Counted from the stretch's first letter, positions 44,574 to 54,457 are shown. The stretch is DNA of 64,000 nt from Deferribacter thermophilus (GCF_049472675.1 NZ_JAPNXM010000001.1:186001-250000), one strand, 5' to 3'. Numbers and translations are program-made. The notes: generated by a model not told the origin, from the letters alone.

Positions 44574-45616
44574 AGTCCCCTCTCTTTATAATATTTTGCG
44601 TAAAGCTGTCCACATGCAGCTTCGATATCTTGGCCAAAGCTTTTTCTTATAAATGTTGCCACTCCATTATTTATCAAAGTCTTTTGAAAATTTAAAGCAT
44701 AATTTAAATCTGGAGGATTAAACTGTGAATCTTTTATTTTATTATAAACTATTAGATTCACCTTTACTGGTAAACCTTTTAAAAGTTTTACCAAAAGATT
44801 TGCATCTCTTTTAGTATTATTTATACCATCGATTAGAACATACTCTATTGTTATCCTTTTTCTCTTAGGAATTGGAAGGTTTTTTATTGACTTTATAATC
44901 TCTTCAATGTTAAATTTTTTATTGATTGGCATTAATTTTGATCTGATTTTATTTGATGAAGCATTTAAGGATATTGCAATATTTACTTTATAGTTTTTAG
45001 AAAGAGTATAAAGCTTATCAATAATACCACATGTGGAAACAGTAACTTTTCTATGGCTAAAATTTAATCCATCTTCATCTAAAATGATGTCTAAAGAATT
45101 AGTGAGATTTTCATAATTATCAAGAGGTTCTCCCATCCCCATAAATACAATGTTTGAGAGTAATTTATTATTTTGTCTTGCTAGATCTTTTAGATATATA
45201 ATTTGTCTAATAATCTCACCTGATGTTAAATTACGAATTAGGCCAATTTTAGCTGTATTGCAAAATTTGCAACCCATTCGACAACCTACTTGTGTAGATA
45301 CACAGGCTGTGACCCTTTCTCCATCAAACATTAAAACAGATTCTATATAGTTTTTATCTTCAAGTTCAAACAGTACTTTTATAGATCCATCTAATTTTGA
45401 TAAAAGTTGCTCTATGGGAGTAATTTTGGTGAATTCAAAGATATCGCTTAATTTATCTCTAAAATTTAATGGTAAGTCAGTCATTTCCTCAAAAGATGTG
45501 ATACCTTTTTGGTAAATCCATTTGTATAACTGTTTTGCCCTAAAAGGTTTTTCATTTAAATCAATGATAAATTTTTGCAATTCTTTAATTGAAAGGTTAT
45601 CTATTTTATATGTCAT
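44534..45616 (-). CDS. rlmN: Dual-specificity RNA methyltransferase RlmN
   Basis: A 360-aa radical-SAM enzyme methylating C2 of adenosine in 23S rRNA and tRNA. The cluster motif is GCRMGCKFCNTAK. The two catalytic Cys are near CVSTQVGC and in FGQDIEAACGQL. GMGEPLDNYENL is diagnostic. It overlaps the diguanylate cyclase upstream by 4 bp and bcp downstream by 40 bp. Confidence 0.95.
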   Translation of the reverse strand: MTYKIDNLSIKELQKFIIDLNEKPFRAKQLYKWIYQKGITSFEEMTDLPLNFRDKLSDIFEFTKITPIEQLLSKLDGSIKVLFELEDKNYIESVLMFDGERVTACVSTQVGCRMGCKFCNTAKIGLIRNLTSGEIIRQIIYLKDLARQNNKLLSNIVFMGMGEPLDNYENLTNSLDIILDEDGLNFSHRKVTVSTCGIIDKLYTLSKNYKVNIAISLNASSNKIRSKLMPINKKFNIEEIIKSIKNLPIPKRKRITIEYVLIDGINNTKRDANLLVKLLKGLPVKVNLIVYNKIKDSQFNPPDLNYALNFQKTLINNGVATFIRKSFGQDIEAACGQLYAKYYKERGLWKRSNLTQEIKQ

Positions 45617-46920
45617 ACTCTTTCTATAATTACTCTATTTTTACCTTCTTTTTTAGCTTTGTATAAGGCGTTGTCAACAAGTTTATATAATTTATTATAA
45701 TCGTTATTGAAATCTTCTTCTATTGATATCATTCCAATAGAGATAGTGACTTTATATTCTTTATCAAATAAAAATTTGTGATTTTCAACTGTACTTCTTA
45801 TTTTTTCAGATAAAATTTGGGCACCTTTATAGTTTGTTTTTGTTAAGATTATAGCAAACTCTTCTCCACCTATTCTTGCAAAAATATCAGATTGTCTCAA
45901 GATCGATTTAATTATATTAGATAATTCAATCAATACTGTATCTCCAGAGTCATGTCCGTAAATATCATTTATCTTTTTAAAATCATCAATATCAAACATT
46001 AATAGTGAAAATGGGGTTTTATGTCTTTTAGAAAATTTAATTATATTCTTTAAAGTTTCATCAAAAAATTTTCTGTTATAAATCTTAGTTAGATAATCGG
46101 TAATTATTTCTTTTTGTTTCTTTTGTTGTGTAAGTAGATATGATAGCAGAAGATTTGAATAAGTTATTGCATAATTTAAAAGTGTATCATCAAAAGGGGA
46201 GTTTTCATCAAATTGAATAAGATAGTAAATGTCGTCGTCAACATTGAAAAATTTATTTATAATCTTTTCATCTTTTGTTTGGTTTTCTTTGTTTTCAAAT
46301 TCATTTGTAAAAATGATATCATTTTTATTGATTTTAAAATGTTCTGATAAAATGTTTATTAAATTGCAGCACATCAAATTAGAGTTGTTACTTTTGTAAG
46401 CTTTGTAGCAATATTCCTGTTTAATTAGAACTATTAGGTTTTTAGGTAAAAAGATTTTTTCTAAAATATCAAGTAATCTACTGACAGTAACATCAAAATC
46501 TTCATTATAACTTTGAAGCAGATTGTAAATGTTATTGGTAATAGCAAGTTTGATTATATTATAAATATAAGTAGTTGTTTTTTCGTTTGATTTAAATGGG
46601 GTTTCTATATTGTTATTTTTGTTAATAATTGTTTCTAAATTTTCTGGTTTGATTATAGTTACATTATGAAAATTATAATATTGGTTTTCTGATAACAAAT
46701 AACATTCTATCTCATAAGTGTATATGATATTTGCTATTAGTTGTATGACTAAAGAGTATTTTTTAAAGAATTGTTCACTTATTATTATTTTATTTACATT
46801 TTTATGCATTATTTCGTTTATTGCTGATTTTAATGTTGTTCTAACTACTACATTTTTTGATAAAAAAGCTTCAGGAATTGTTTCGTTTTGAGTAATACAT
46901 AATAAAACATCACTGTTCAT
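45613..46920 (-). CDS. GGDEF-domain diguanylate cyclase
   Basis: A 435-aa protein. The first 270 residues are a novel-looking, Asn/Ile-rich sensory region that I do not recognise, with no clear membrane segments. The C-terminal GGDEF domain starts at TDYLTKIYNRKFFDE, with the active-site loop RIGGEEFAIIL. RQSD five residues before it is an intact inhibitory site. It should make c-di-GMP, with product inhibition. The PilZ receptor gene lies three genes upstream in the same operon. Confidence 0.9.
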   Translation of the reverse strand: MNSDVLLCITQNETIPEAFLSKNVVVRTTLKSAINEIMHKNVNKIIISEQFFKKYSLVIQLIANIIYTYEIECYLLSENQYYNFHNVTIIKPENLETIINKNNNIETPFKSNEKTTTYIYNIIKLAITNNIYNLLQSYNEDFDVTVSRLLDILEKIFLPKNLIVLIKQEYCYKAYKSNNSNLMCCNLINILSEHFKINKNDIIFTNEFENKENQTKDEKIINKFFNVDDDIYYLIQFDENSPFDDTLLNYAITYSNLLLSYLLTQQKKQKEIITDYLTKIYNRKFFDETLKNIIKFSKRHKTPFSLLMFDIDDFKKINDIYGHDSGDTVLIELSNIIKSILRQSDIFARIGGEEFAIILTKTNYKGAQILSEKIRSTVENHKFLFDKEYKVTISIGMISIEEDFNNDYNKLYKLVDNALYKAKKEGKNRVIIERV

Positions 46921-48160
46921 TAATATGTCCTAATATAGTTTTTAAAAGCAAAATATCTTTTTTGTTATTATATAATTCTATCTTTTTCTTTAATATTGGT
47001 ATCAAATCGTCATAATTTTTAGTTTTTATACATAACTTAATATAATCATTTAGATCTTTTTCTGTAGGGTTAATTATCATGAGGTAAGTTTTTAACCATT
47101 TGTGAGCTTCATGATAGTAGTTTTCATTTATTAGTAGATTGATAAAATTTTTTAAATCTTCTGCATTTAGTGTTTTTTCAAAAATGCGATAACTGATTGC
47201 TAAAACTTCATTTTTATTTTGAGTTATTTTTATATATTCTCTTAATTTTTCAATTGTTTCATTTTTATATTTATTTGAGATTTCATAAATTTTATTTGCA
47301 TCTTGTTCATCATTTTCAGCTTTTATATAATATAATTCTCTGAATTCTTTTTGTAAGATATCTTCAAAAAGGATTTTTTTATAAATAATATCATTGTACG
47401 GATCTTTTTTAAAAATATGAGCTTTTTCTATCAAAAAAGATTCTTCTTTTGTTGTTAATAATATACCTTGTTTTGAAAGCAAATTATTAAGTTGTTTTAA
47501 TATAATAGAAATAGCTTTTTCATCTAAATAAATTAATACATTATTTATCAAAATTACATCGAAATGGTGTTTGTCAAAATATTTTAAAGCGTTTTCTTTT
47601 AGCAGATTAATGTTTAAAAAGGTTATATTTTTTTTATAAATATCTTTTATTACATATTTATCATTAATTCTTTTAAAGAAATTTTTTAATAACATTACAT
47701 TATTTCTAAATGAGTTTTCAGTATATTCCCCCTTTTTTGCTATTTCTAATGCTTCATTATCGATATCAATTCCTACAATCTCATAATTATCTATATTTTC
47801 TAAGAAAAATTTTATTGCTAAACTATAACACTCCTCACCAGATGAGCAGCCAAATGATAAAATTTTTAATTTTTTATTTTTTAAAAATTTATTATAATAA
47901 TCTATGATAGCATCAAGTTGTTCTGGATTTCTAAAGAAATAGGTTTCATTTATCAGCACCGAATTAATAAGATTTTTTTTCAAATAATTAATTAAATCAT
48001 TGTAAGGTAATTGATCTAAAAAGTAGTTTTTCTTAATATATTTTAAAACTTCATCAATTATAGCTTCAGTTACTTTGAGTCCACATTCATAATTAAGAAA
48101 ATCACAGATAGTTTCAAGTAGTGTATTGCTCTTTGATAAATTTGATAGCTTCATCTTCAT
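46910..48160 (-). CDS. CheR-type methyltransferase with C-terminal extension
   Basis: A 416-aa protein. The N-terminal CheR region (LLETICDFLNYECGLKV, NETYFFRNPEQLDAII) and SAM site (ILSFGCSSGEECYSLAI, VGIDIDNEALEIAKKGEY) match chemoreceptor glutamate methyltransferases. Beyond about residue 270 it carries a helical extension that could be TPR-like. No cheB or receptor gene is nearby, so it may serve another signalling path. The start at 48160 (or 48154) overlaps the STAS gene by 47 bp and has no ribosome site, so coupling is likely. Confidence 0.85.
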   Translation of the reverse strand: MKMKLSNLSKSNTLLETICDFLNYECGLKVTEAIIDEVLKYIKKNYFLDQLPYNDLINYLKKNLINSVLINETYFFRNPEQLDAIIDYYNKFLKNKKLKILSFGCSSGEECYSLAIKFFLENIDNYEIVGIDIDNEALEIAKKGEYTENSFRNNVMLLKNFFKRINDKYVIKDIYKKNITFLNINLLKENALKYFDKHHFDVILINNVLIYLDEKAISIILKQLNNLLSKQGILLTTKEESFLIEKAHIFKKDPYNDIIYKKILFEDILQKEFRELYYIKAENDEQDANKIYEISNKYKNETIEKLREYIKITQNKNEVLAISYRIFEKTLNAEDLKNFINLLINENYYHEAHKWLKTYLMIINPTEKDLNDYIKLCIKTKNYDDLIPILKKKIELYNNKKDILLLKTILGHINEQ

Positions 48161-48464
48161 TTTTAAAAATATTAAATAGTTTGTCTAAATTTGTGTTTGA
48201 AAAGATTTTGAAAATATTATCTGATAGTTTGCAAAGTGCAAATGGGATATGCTTATCTTTTAAAAGTTTTAGAGATTGAATTAGTTCTCTGAGGCCAGAA
48301 CTATTGAGATAAATAACTCTTGCAAAATTGATTATAACTCCACTCGTATTATCTATTTTTGATAAATAATTACGAATTTCATTACCATTTATTGCATCTA
48401 ATTCTGATAGTGGAATTATTATTGTTATATCTTCTACTTTTTCTGTTTGAAATGGCATTTTCAA
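48114..48464 (-). CDS. STAS-domain anti-sigma factor antagonist-like protein
   Basis: A 116-aa STAS domain. GVIINFARVIYLNSSGLRELIQSLKLL holds the phosphorylatable Ser region (NSSGL) of SpoIIAA-type antagonists. Such proteins switch partners by phosphorylation. No anti-sigma kinase is adjacent, but a two-component pair is upstream and CheR follows with a 47-bp overlap. AGGAGG lies before the ATG. Confidence 0.85.
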   Translation of the reverse strand: MKMPFQTEKVEDITIIIPLSELDAINGNEIRNYLSKIDNTSGVIINFARVIYLNSSGLRELIQSLKLLKDKHIPFALCKLSDNIFKIFSNTNLDKLFNIFKNEDEAIKFIKEQYTT

Positions 48465-48479
48465 ACCTCCTTTTACAAT

Positions 48480-49151
48480 TTAAGACTGCATCTTTTTCAA
48501 CTCTATTTGCCGTTTAAATACATACTGAATAATTTTATCTCTGTCATTTTCCCTGATAGATATAAATTCAATACCAGCTTCTAATTTATTTTGTAACTCA
48601 TTTCTTCTTACAACTTTGCCGAAGACTTCTTTTATATGATCAATTGTTCCTGCAAAATCAAGCTCGACTATATCGTCAACATTGAGCTCAAGATCGGTAA
48701 GTATACGGACTCCTCCGCCAGATATATCTTTTACAATACTCTCCTTGCATATCTTTAACATGTCAGGTGTATTACTGTTTTCGTTATATTTAATTTTGTA
48801 AACGATAATTTTTAGATGAGTTTCTACCCTAAAATATTTCCTTAACTCTTTCCTATTTAAATGATTGGGTTTTTTTATTTTTAACATAATTATATTATCT
48901 CTTACTCTTTCAATAACTTCGCTTATAAAGCTAAATCTCCCTTTATCCGTTACAAATGAGACCTCAATTTTAGTTTCAGGTTTTAGTGGAGCAGGTATTG
49001 CATTTTTTGTAGGAAGTGAAATATAGATATAATCGTTATCAATGGCTTCTATCCTTGAATCATATTTACCTATAAATTCCCCAGATAATACTTCAACGAG
49101 TACTTTGGTATTTGATTCTATGTATCGATCAGGATTGGAAACTTTTTCCAT
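48480..49151 (-). CDS. PilZ-domain c-di-GMP receptor (YcgR-like)
   Basis: A 223-aa protein with an N-terminal YcgR-type beta domain and a C-terminal PilZ domain. The c-di-GMP motifs are RKELRKYFRVE (RxxxR) at about 105-115 and DISGGGV (DxSxxG). It likely tunes motility or surface behaviour. The start abuts the histidine-kinase stop. It is in one operon with a diguanylate cyclase. Confidence 0.88.
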   Translation of the reverse strand: MEKVSNPDRYIESNTKVLVEVLSGEFIGKYDSRIEAIDNDYIYISLPTKNAIPAPLKPETKIEVSFVTDKGRFSFISEVIERVRDNIIMLKIKKPNHLNRKELRKYFRVETHLKIIVYKIKYNENSNTPDMLKICKESIVKDISGGGVRILTDLELNVDDIVELDFAGTIDHIKEVFGKVVRRNELQNKLEAGIEFISIRENDRDKIIQYVFKRQIELKKMQS

Positions 49152-50651
49152 CTATTTTTTACTCCCATCGTCTTTTTTTAATTTAATAACAAAAGATGTG
49201 CCAATATCAGAAGTGGTAAAAGTTATTTCACCATTATGTTCTTCCACTATCTTTTTCACAATAGCAAGCCCTAAACCGGTACCTTTTCCTTCTGGTTTAG
49301 TGGTAAAAAAAGGCTCAAAGATTTTGTCTTGGATTTCTTTAGGTATCCCTTTACCGTTATCTATTATTTCTAAAAATACAAACTTATCGGTTGAATAAGT
49401 TTTTATAATAATTGTAGGTGATTCTACTTCATTTACAGCATGGTTAGCGTTGATTAAAAGGTTTAGAATCATTTGTTCAATACTTGTTGTGTGTCCAAAA
49501 ATTAAAGGGAGGTCATCTTCTAATTCTAACTTAATTTGAACATTTCCTCTTCTGATTTCATAATCACTAAAAGATAAAATAGATTTTATTGCGTTATTTA
49601 AATTTATTGGGTATTTTTTCTCAGTAGGTTTTCTTACGAAAGTTACAAGGTTTTGGGCTAATGATTCTAATCTATCTATTCCATAAGTTAATTTATTTAA
49701 AATATCTTTTTGCATTTCATCTTTACAGATTTGATTTAGGACAGTTATATAATTTTTTATTGATGTAAGTGGGTTGTTTATTTCGTGGATTATACCTGAA
49801 GTGATTTGGCCTATCGTGGCTAATTTTTCCAAATGCTTAATATTGTCTTCAAATGCTTTCAAATCTGTAATCTCCTTAAGAGAAACTAAAATATCATCAT
49901 CAAAGGTGGTAAAAGTACTCAAAAAGTATCTGTTTGATGAGTCATTTAATGTGGAATAGATCCCTTCTATTTTATCTTTTTCTAAAAGTTCCTCTTTTAA
50001 ATAATCGGTGTCGTACTCTATTAATGAAAATATATCAAAAAATTGCTTTGTTGTTAAAAAACTTTCGTTGCTTATTTTGATTTGTAAGGCTTTTGTGTTC
50101 ATATAATTAATTTCAAAATCTTTATTTACAATAAAAACGGCTTCAGGGAGAGAACCTAAAATTTTATTTAGTTTATAATTTAGATTTAGCAGTTCTTTCT
50201 CTAATTTGGCTAATGATTCTGCTTTGTTCTTCAATGATATACTTAACTCTTTAGAAAATAAATCAATCTCTTTTTCGGTGAAATCCCTTTTTTCAATAAA
50301 TTTTATTATTAGATTAGCAAAAGATTTTGGGTCAATCGGTTTTGTTAGAAAAGCTTCACATCCAGCAGCCATTGAAAGTTTTTCATAGGATTCGTCATTA
50401 ACTGCAGTTAAAGCGATAATAGGTATGTGGTTCGTTGACTTTTTTGACTTTAAAATTGCAGCCGCTTCAAAACCTTTTAATTTTGGCAAATTTATGTCCA
50501 TTATAATTAAGTCAGGAACTATTGTTTCAGCAAGTTCTAAAGCTTCTAACCCATCCTTTGCTAAGTAAACATCTATATTGTATTTTTTTAAAATTAACTC
50601 AACTAATTTAAAGCTTTGAAACTCATCTTCAACATACAAAACCTTATACAT
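49152..50651 (-). CDS. Hybrid response regulator-histidine kinase
   Basis: A 499-aa soluble protein. The order is receiver (1-120; phospho-Asp in IIMDINLPKLKG, Lys in LTKPIDPK), coiled linker, PAS-like domain (about 165-260), HisKA (SGIIHEINNPLTSIKNY) and HATPase (NLLINANHAVNE, DNGKGIPKE, GKGTGLGLAIVKK). The receiver-first arrangement suggests it receives a phosphate and passes it on. Its partner upstream is a second receiver protein. Confidence 0.92.
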   Translation of the reverse strand: MYKVLYVEDEFQSFKLVELILKKYNIDVYLAKDGLEALELAETIVPDLIIMDINLPKLKGFEAAAILKSKKSTNHIPIIALTAVNDESYEKLSMAAGCEAFLTKPIDPKSFANLIIKFIEKRDFTEKEIDLFSKELSISLKNKAESLAKLEKELLNLNYKLNKILGSLPEAVFIVNKDFEINYMNTKALQIKISNESFLTTKQFFDIFSLIEYDTDYLKEELLEKDKIEGIYSTLNDSSNRYFLSTFTTFDDDILVSLKEITDLKAFEDNIKHLEKLATIGQITSGIIHEINNPLTSIKNYITVLNQICKDEMQKDILNKLTYGIDRLESLAQNLVTFVRKPTEKKYPINLNNAIKSILSFSDYEIRRGNVQIKLELEDDLPLIFGHTTSIEQMILNLLINANHAVNEVESPTIIIKTYSTDKFVFLEIIDNGKGIPKEIQDKIFEPFFTTKPEGKGTGLGLAIVKKIVEEHNGEITFTTSDIGTSFVIKLKKDDGSKK

Positions 50652-50652
50652 A

Positions 50653-51609
50653 TCAACCCCATATTGGTATTAAAAGAAAAAGGTTATTGTTATCAGTAAA
50701 TATCCTTGCATTTAAACTTTTTATTATATTGTTAAATAACATATCGTTAAACTCTAACTCTTCAATATTGTTTATATTTTCAAATATAAAATTTATATAA
50801 TTTTTATCACTACTTAAAGTTATATTTAAGCTTTTATTTGATAATATTATTTTTTTTATAACCGTGTCAATTAGATATTTAATTAATTCAGGGTTATTGT
50901 ATATCTTATTTTGAGAGTTTATATAAGTTATATTACATTCGTAATTATTCTCAATATGTTTTATTATTTCATCAAGCTGAAAAAAATATTTGTATTTAAA
51001 CAAAATCTTTGATTGATTTTTTAAGAAATCTAAAATATTGTCTAATTCAGTCAAATAGTTATTAATTTTTTCAATAACTTCATTTTTATTAAAATTATTA
51101 TCCTTTAAATTTATTAATAACGAAGTAATGGGGGTTTTTAAATCATGAGAAATTGCGTTGATAATCTCATCCCATATAATATTTTCATTAGCATTTGATA
51201 ATTTATCATTATCTTTAAAATTATTTTGTTTTAAACTTGTTTGTTTATCATCCTTTTTAAAAGACAATATGTAAGTAATTATCTGATTAATATTTACAGG
51301 TTTTTCAATAAATCCACTAAATCCTGCATTGTAAACATTTTTTATGGTATTATTATCGTTATAGCCAGATACCGCTATAAAAATAGTTTTTGATTTTGGG
51401 TTATCTTTTTTAAAATTTTTTAGAATCTCAAATCCGTTTATATCTGGAAGTTTTAAATCTATTAAAGCTATATCAGGATTTTCTTTATAAAGGAGCTTTA
51501 TCCCTTCTTCACCTGATTGTGCTGTAATAAAATCTGGAAAAAAAGGCTCAAGAATTTTTTTGAATGCTATTAAATTGCTTAAATTATCATCAATATATAA
51601 TATTTTCAT
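50653..51609 (-). CDS. Receiver-HisKA protein with degenerate kinase end
   Basis: A 318-aa protein. The receiver domain (1-115) has ALIDLKLPDING with phospho-Asp and IEKPVNI. An H-box INAISHDLKTPITSLL follows near residue 160. The last 100 residues are Asn/Ile-rich and lack the G1/G2 glycine boxes of HATPase, so autokinase activity is doubtful. It may be a phosphotransfer or sensor partner of the hybrid kinase that follows 1 bp later. First gene of the long minus-strand operon. Confidence 0.85.
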   Translation of the reverse strand: MKILYIDDNLSNLIAFKKILEPFFPDFITAQSGEEGIKLLYKENPDIALIDLKLPDINGFEILKNFKKDNPKSKTIFIAVSGYNDNNTIKNVYNAGFSGFIEKPVNINQIITYILSFKKDDKQTSLKQNNFKDNDKLSNANENIIWDEIINAISHDLKTPITSLLINLKDNNFNKNEVIEKINNYLTELDNILDFLKNQSKILFKYKYFFQLDEIIKHIENNYECNITYINSQNKIYNNPELIKYLIDTVIKKIILSNKSLNITLSSDKNYINFIFENINNIEELEFNDMLFNNIIKSLNARIFTDNNNLFLLIPIWG

Positions 51610-51651
51610 AACCTTATGATAACAAAATATTTAAATGATGTAAAGTTATCT

Positions 51652-52533
51652 TTATTTGTTTTTTTGTAAATTAAAAGTTAAAATCATTATACCTATAAAA
51701 ATCAATATTATCCCAATAATAGAATAGATATTTGGCTTTTCATTTAATATTGTAATCCCTAAAAAGGCTGCTGTCAGAGGTTCTGTTAAGGATAAAGTAG
51801 CGGTTTTTGATACTGCAATATAATTTAGCCCTCTGATAAAAAAGATATATGATAATGCTGTTGTAAAAAGCCCCAGATGTAATGTGACTAATAACCCTCT
51901 TGTTGTTAAAACCCATGATAAATCATTAAAAAACAGAACAGGAGAGAGAAAAACTGCACCACCTAAAAAAAGGATTGCCATAACAGTATCATTATCTAAA
52001 ACTTCCAAAAGCTTTTTGCTAATCATAGTATAAAGAGCATAGGAAAAACCTGCAGTGATTGCTAAAAATACTCCAAATATATTGAAATTGTAGTTTACTT
52101 GTATGCTACTAAAACTAATAAAAAATAATCCCATTATTGAAATAAAAGTACTTATTATCCATCTTCTGTGAAGTTTTTCTTTTAAAAAAATTGCTGATAA
52201 TAAACCTGCTGATATAGGTGAGCTACCAATCCCTACAACTGTTCCTATTGCCACTCCAGCAAGTTTTACTCCATAAAAAAAACTGATTTGATAAAGTGCA
52301 ACTGCAAAAACTCCTAACAAAGTAGTGGATATTGGAATTTTAGAAAAACTAATTTTCTTATTTTTTGCTAATGCAATAATAAATAGTATAAAACCACCAA
52401 TCAATATTCGCAAAGTACCAATTACTGCAGAATTTGCTTCAGCTGGTGCTAAACCTTGGGTTGTACCAGTTGTTCCCCAAAGAAAAGCAGCAAATATAAT
52501 AAATAATGAACCTTTTAACTCTTTGTTATACAT
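51652..52533 (-). CDS. EamA/DMT-family permease
   Basis: A 293-aa protein with ten predicted membrane helices in two EamA halves: FAAFLWGTTGTTQGLAP starts the first, and SYALYTMISKKLLE lies at the start of the second. LTEPLTAAFLGITILNE is typical. Substrate unknown. It is 42 bp upstream-adjacent on the same strand as the signalling operon (ends before 51609), so it could be cotranscribed. Confidence 0.87.
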   Translation of the reverse strand: MYNKELKGSLFIIFAAFLWGTTGTTQGLAPAEANSAVIGTLRILIGGFILFIIALAKNKKISFSKIPISTTLLGVFAVALYQISFFYGVKLAGVAIGTVVGIGSSPISAGLLSAIFLKEKLHRRWIISTFISIMGLFFISFSSIQVNYNFNIFGVFLAITAGFSYALYTMISKKLLEVLDNDTVMAILFLGGAVFLSPVLFFNDLSWVLTTRGLLVTLHLGLFTTALSYIFFIRGLNYIAVSKTATLSLTEPLTAAFLGITILNEKPNIYSIIGIILIFIGIMILTFNLQKNK

Positions 52534-52574
52534 TTGTTTCTTTTAAATTAATAATGATGTTAAGTCAACAAATA

Positions 52575-53171
52575 TTACCAGGTTTTGTTACCATTTGTCC
52601 AATCATTCTCTATAGATTGCCACCAGTCGTAATATTTTCTTTCCATGATTATATCAAAAATTTTTTTAGCAAAAGATGTTTTAAGGCGTTTTTGGGCGTT
52701 TTTAATCCAAAATAAAGCTTGTTCATTCCCTTTGTCTAGATTTTCTTTTAAAAAAAGTATAAGTTCCAGTGTATCAGCGTCTTTTGCTATTTTTGCTTCT
52801 AATGTTTTTTGTTCTTCATATTCTTTAATAATTTTAGCAATTTCTTCTTTAAACGGAAGTAATTCTAAAAGGTCGTATAAAGCTTTTTTATCGTCTGATA
52901 TAACATATTTTTGTTGTAAATAGTTTAAATCTCCAATTCTTGTTTCTTCAATATCATGAAATAAACACATTAATATCACTTTTGTAATATCAGCATCTGC
53001 TAATTTTGCAATTGAATACCCTATTAAAGTAGTCCTGAAAATATGAGATGCTACAGTTTGACTGCCGGAGCCTAAAAAAGGGATTCCACTTCTTTGTAAT
53101 TGTTGAAGTAATCCTGTTTCAAAGAAAAAATCGACTAATTTCGTTAAACTATCATTACTGATGTCTTTCAT
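52575..53171 (-). CDS. HD-domain phosphohydrolase (YfbR-like)
   Basis: A 198-aa HD hydrolase: SHIFRTTLIGYSIAK, LFHDIEETRIGDL and the downstream KDADTLEL give the H...HD...D metal set of the YfbR/5'-deoxynucleotidase-like group. The start at 53171 is chosen for AAGAG upstream and the common N-terminus; a Met at 53198 in the same frame is possible. It overlaps the paaK 3' end by 17 bp. Confidence 0.85.
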   Translation of the reverse strand: MKDISNDSLTKLVDFFFETGLLQQLQRSGIPFLGSGSQTVASHIFRTTLIGYSIAKLADADITKVILMCLFHDIEETRIGDLNYLQQKYVISDDKKALYDLLELLPFKEEIAKIIKEYEEQKTLEAKIAKDADTLELILFLKENLDKGNEQALFWIKNAQKRLKTSFAKKIFDIIMERKYYDWWQSIENDWTNGNKTW

Positions 53172-54456
53172 CAATAACTCTTTTAGCTTTCCCTTCAAAT
53201 CTCTCTAATGATTTAGGCTCTACAAGTTTTACCTTTGGTTTTATACCAAGATAATTAAAGAGCCTTTCTGTAATTTTGTCCAAAACCTCTTTTTGCCTTT
53301 TCATTTCATCAAAAAATAGGTTTTCAGAGACTTCTAAATGTATTTCCATCATATCTAAAGCGCCTTTTTTTCTAACATAAATCATAAAGTGGGGGGTAGT
53401 GTCTTCGATTTCTTTTAGAGCTTCTTCAACTTGAGATGGGAAAACATTTACTCCATTTACAATTATCATATCATCAGTTCTACCTGATGGTTTTTCCATT
53501 TTTATTAATGTTCTTCCACATTTGCAGTTATCTCTATAGATTCTAGTTATATCCCTTGTTCTATATCTTATTAAAGGCATTGCTTCTTTTGTAAGTGTTG
53601 TTATAACCAATTCACCTTTTTCCCCTTCTGGTAAAACTTCTCCAGTATCAGGATCAATTACTTCTACATAAAAATGATCTTCATTTATGTGTAAACCATT
53701 TTTATATAAACATTCACCAGCAACTCCAGGTCCTATAATTTCACTAAGTCCATAATTATCAGTGGCTATTATACCTAATTTTGTTTCAATCTCATTTCTT
53801 ATCTTTTCTCCCCAAGGTTCACTCCCAAATAATCCATATTTTAGATGTATATCATTTTTGGAAAGCCCCATCGATTCTAATGTTTCTGCAATATGCAAAG
53901 CATAAGAAGGGGTACAAATCAATACAGTACTTCTATAATCTTGCATAATCATAATCTGTCTTCTAGTATTTCCGCTAGAAACAGGAATTACGCTTGCACC
54001 AATATGTTCTGCACCATAGTGCAAGCCAAATCCTCCAGTAAATAAGCCGTAAGTAAAAGCTATATGAACGATATCTTCTTTTGTAACACCGCCTGCAACC
54101 ATTATTCTTGCTACTAAGTTTTTCCACAGTTCTAAATCTCTTTTTGTATAGCCAACAACCGTGGGTTTTCCTGTAGTCCCACTTGATGAGTGGATTCTGA
54201 CGATATCTTTTAGCGGAACTGCAAACATCCCATAAGGGTAGTTATCTCTCAAGTCTTGTTTGGTAGTAAATGGTAAATATTTTATATCATCTAACGATTT
54301 AATTTTGTCAGGAGTAATACCCAGCTTATTAAATAAATTATGATAAAACTCCACATTGTTATGAACGCGATTTATGGTTGATTGTAATCTTTCAAGTTGT
54401 AGTTGTTTCAATTCGGATAAAGACATTGTTTCATCTGACATTTGCCACATTCTCAT
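53155..54456 (-). CDS. paaK: Phenylacetate-CoA ligase
   Basis: A 433-aa AMP-forming ligase, same length as its paralogue at 59311. The P-loop is SSGTTGKPTVVGYT, with YGLSEIIGPGVAGEC and YRTRDITRIYRDNCKCGRT (Cys pair) and a final KAKRVID. It activates arylacetic acids to CoA thioesters. The ATG at 54456 follows GGGAGAG, one base after the livF stop; an upstream in-frame Met at 54492 lies inside livF. It is the distal copy of the paaK-liv module. Confidence 0.93.
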   Translation of the reverse strand: MRMWQMSDETMSLSELKQLQLERLQSTINRVHNNVEFYHNLFNKLGITPDKIKSLDDIKYLPFTTKQDLRDNYPYGMFAVPLKDIVRIHSSSGTTGKPTVVGYTKRDLELWKNLVARIMVAGGVTKEDIVHIAFTYGLFTGGFGLHYGAEHIGASVIPVSSGNTRRQIMIMQDYRSTVLICTPSYALHIAETLESMGLSKNDIHLKYGLFGSEPWGEKIRNEIETKLGIIATDNYGLSEIIGPGVAGECLYKNGLHINEDHFYVEVIDPDTGEVLPEGEKGELVITTLTKEAMPLIRYRTRDITRIYRDNCKCGRTLIKMEKPSGRTDDMIIVNGVNVFPSQVEEALKEIEDTTPHFMIYVRKKGALDMMEIHLEVSENLFFDEMKRQKEVLDKITERLFNYLGIKPKVKLVEPKSLERFEGKAKRVIDERHQ

Positions 54457-54457
54457 T

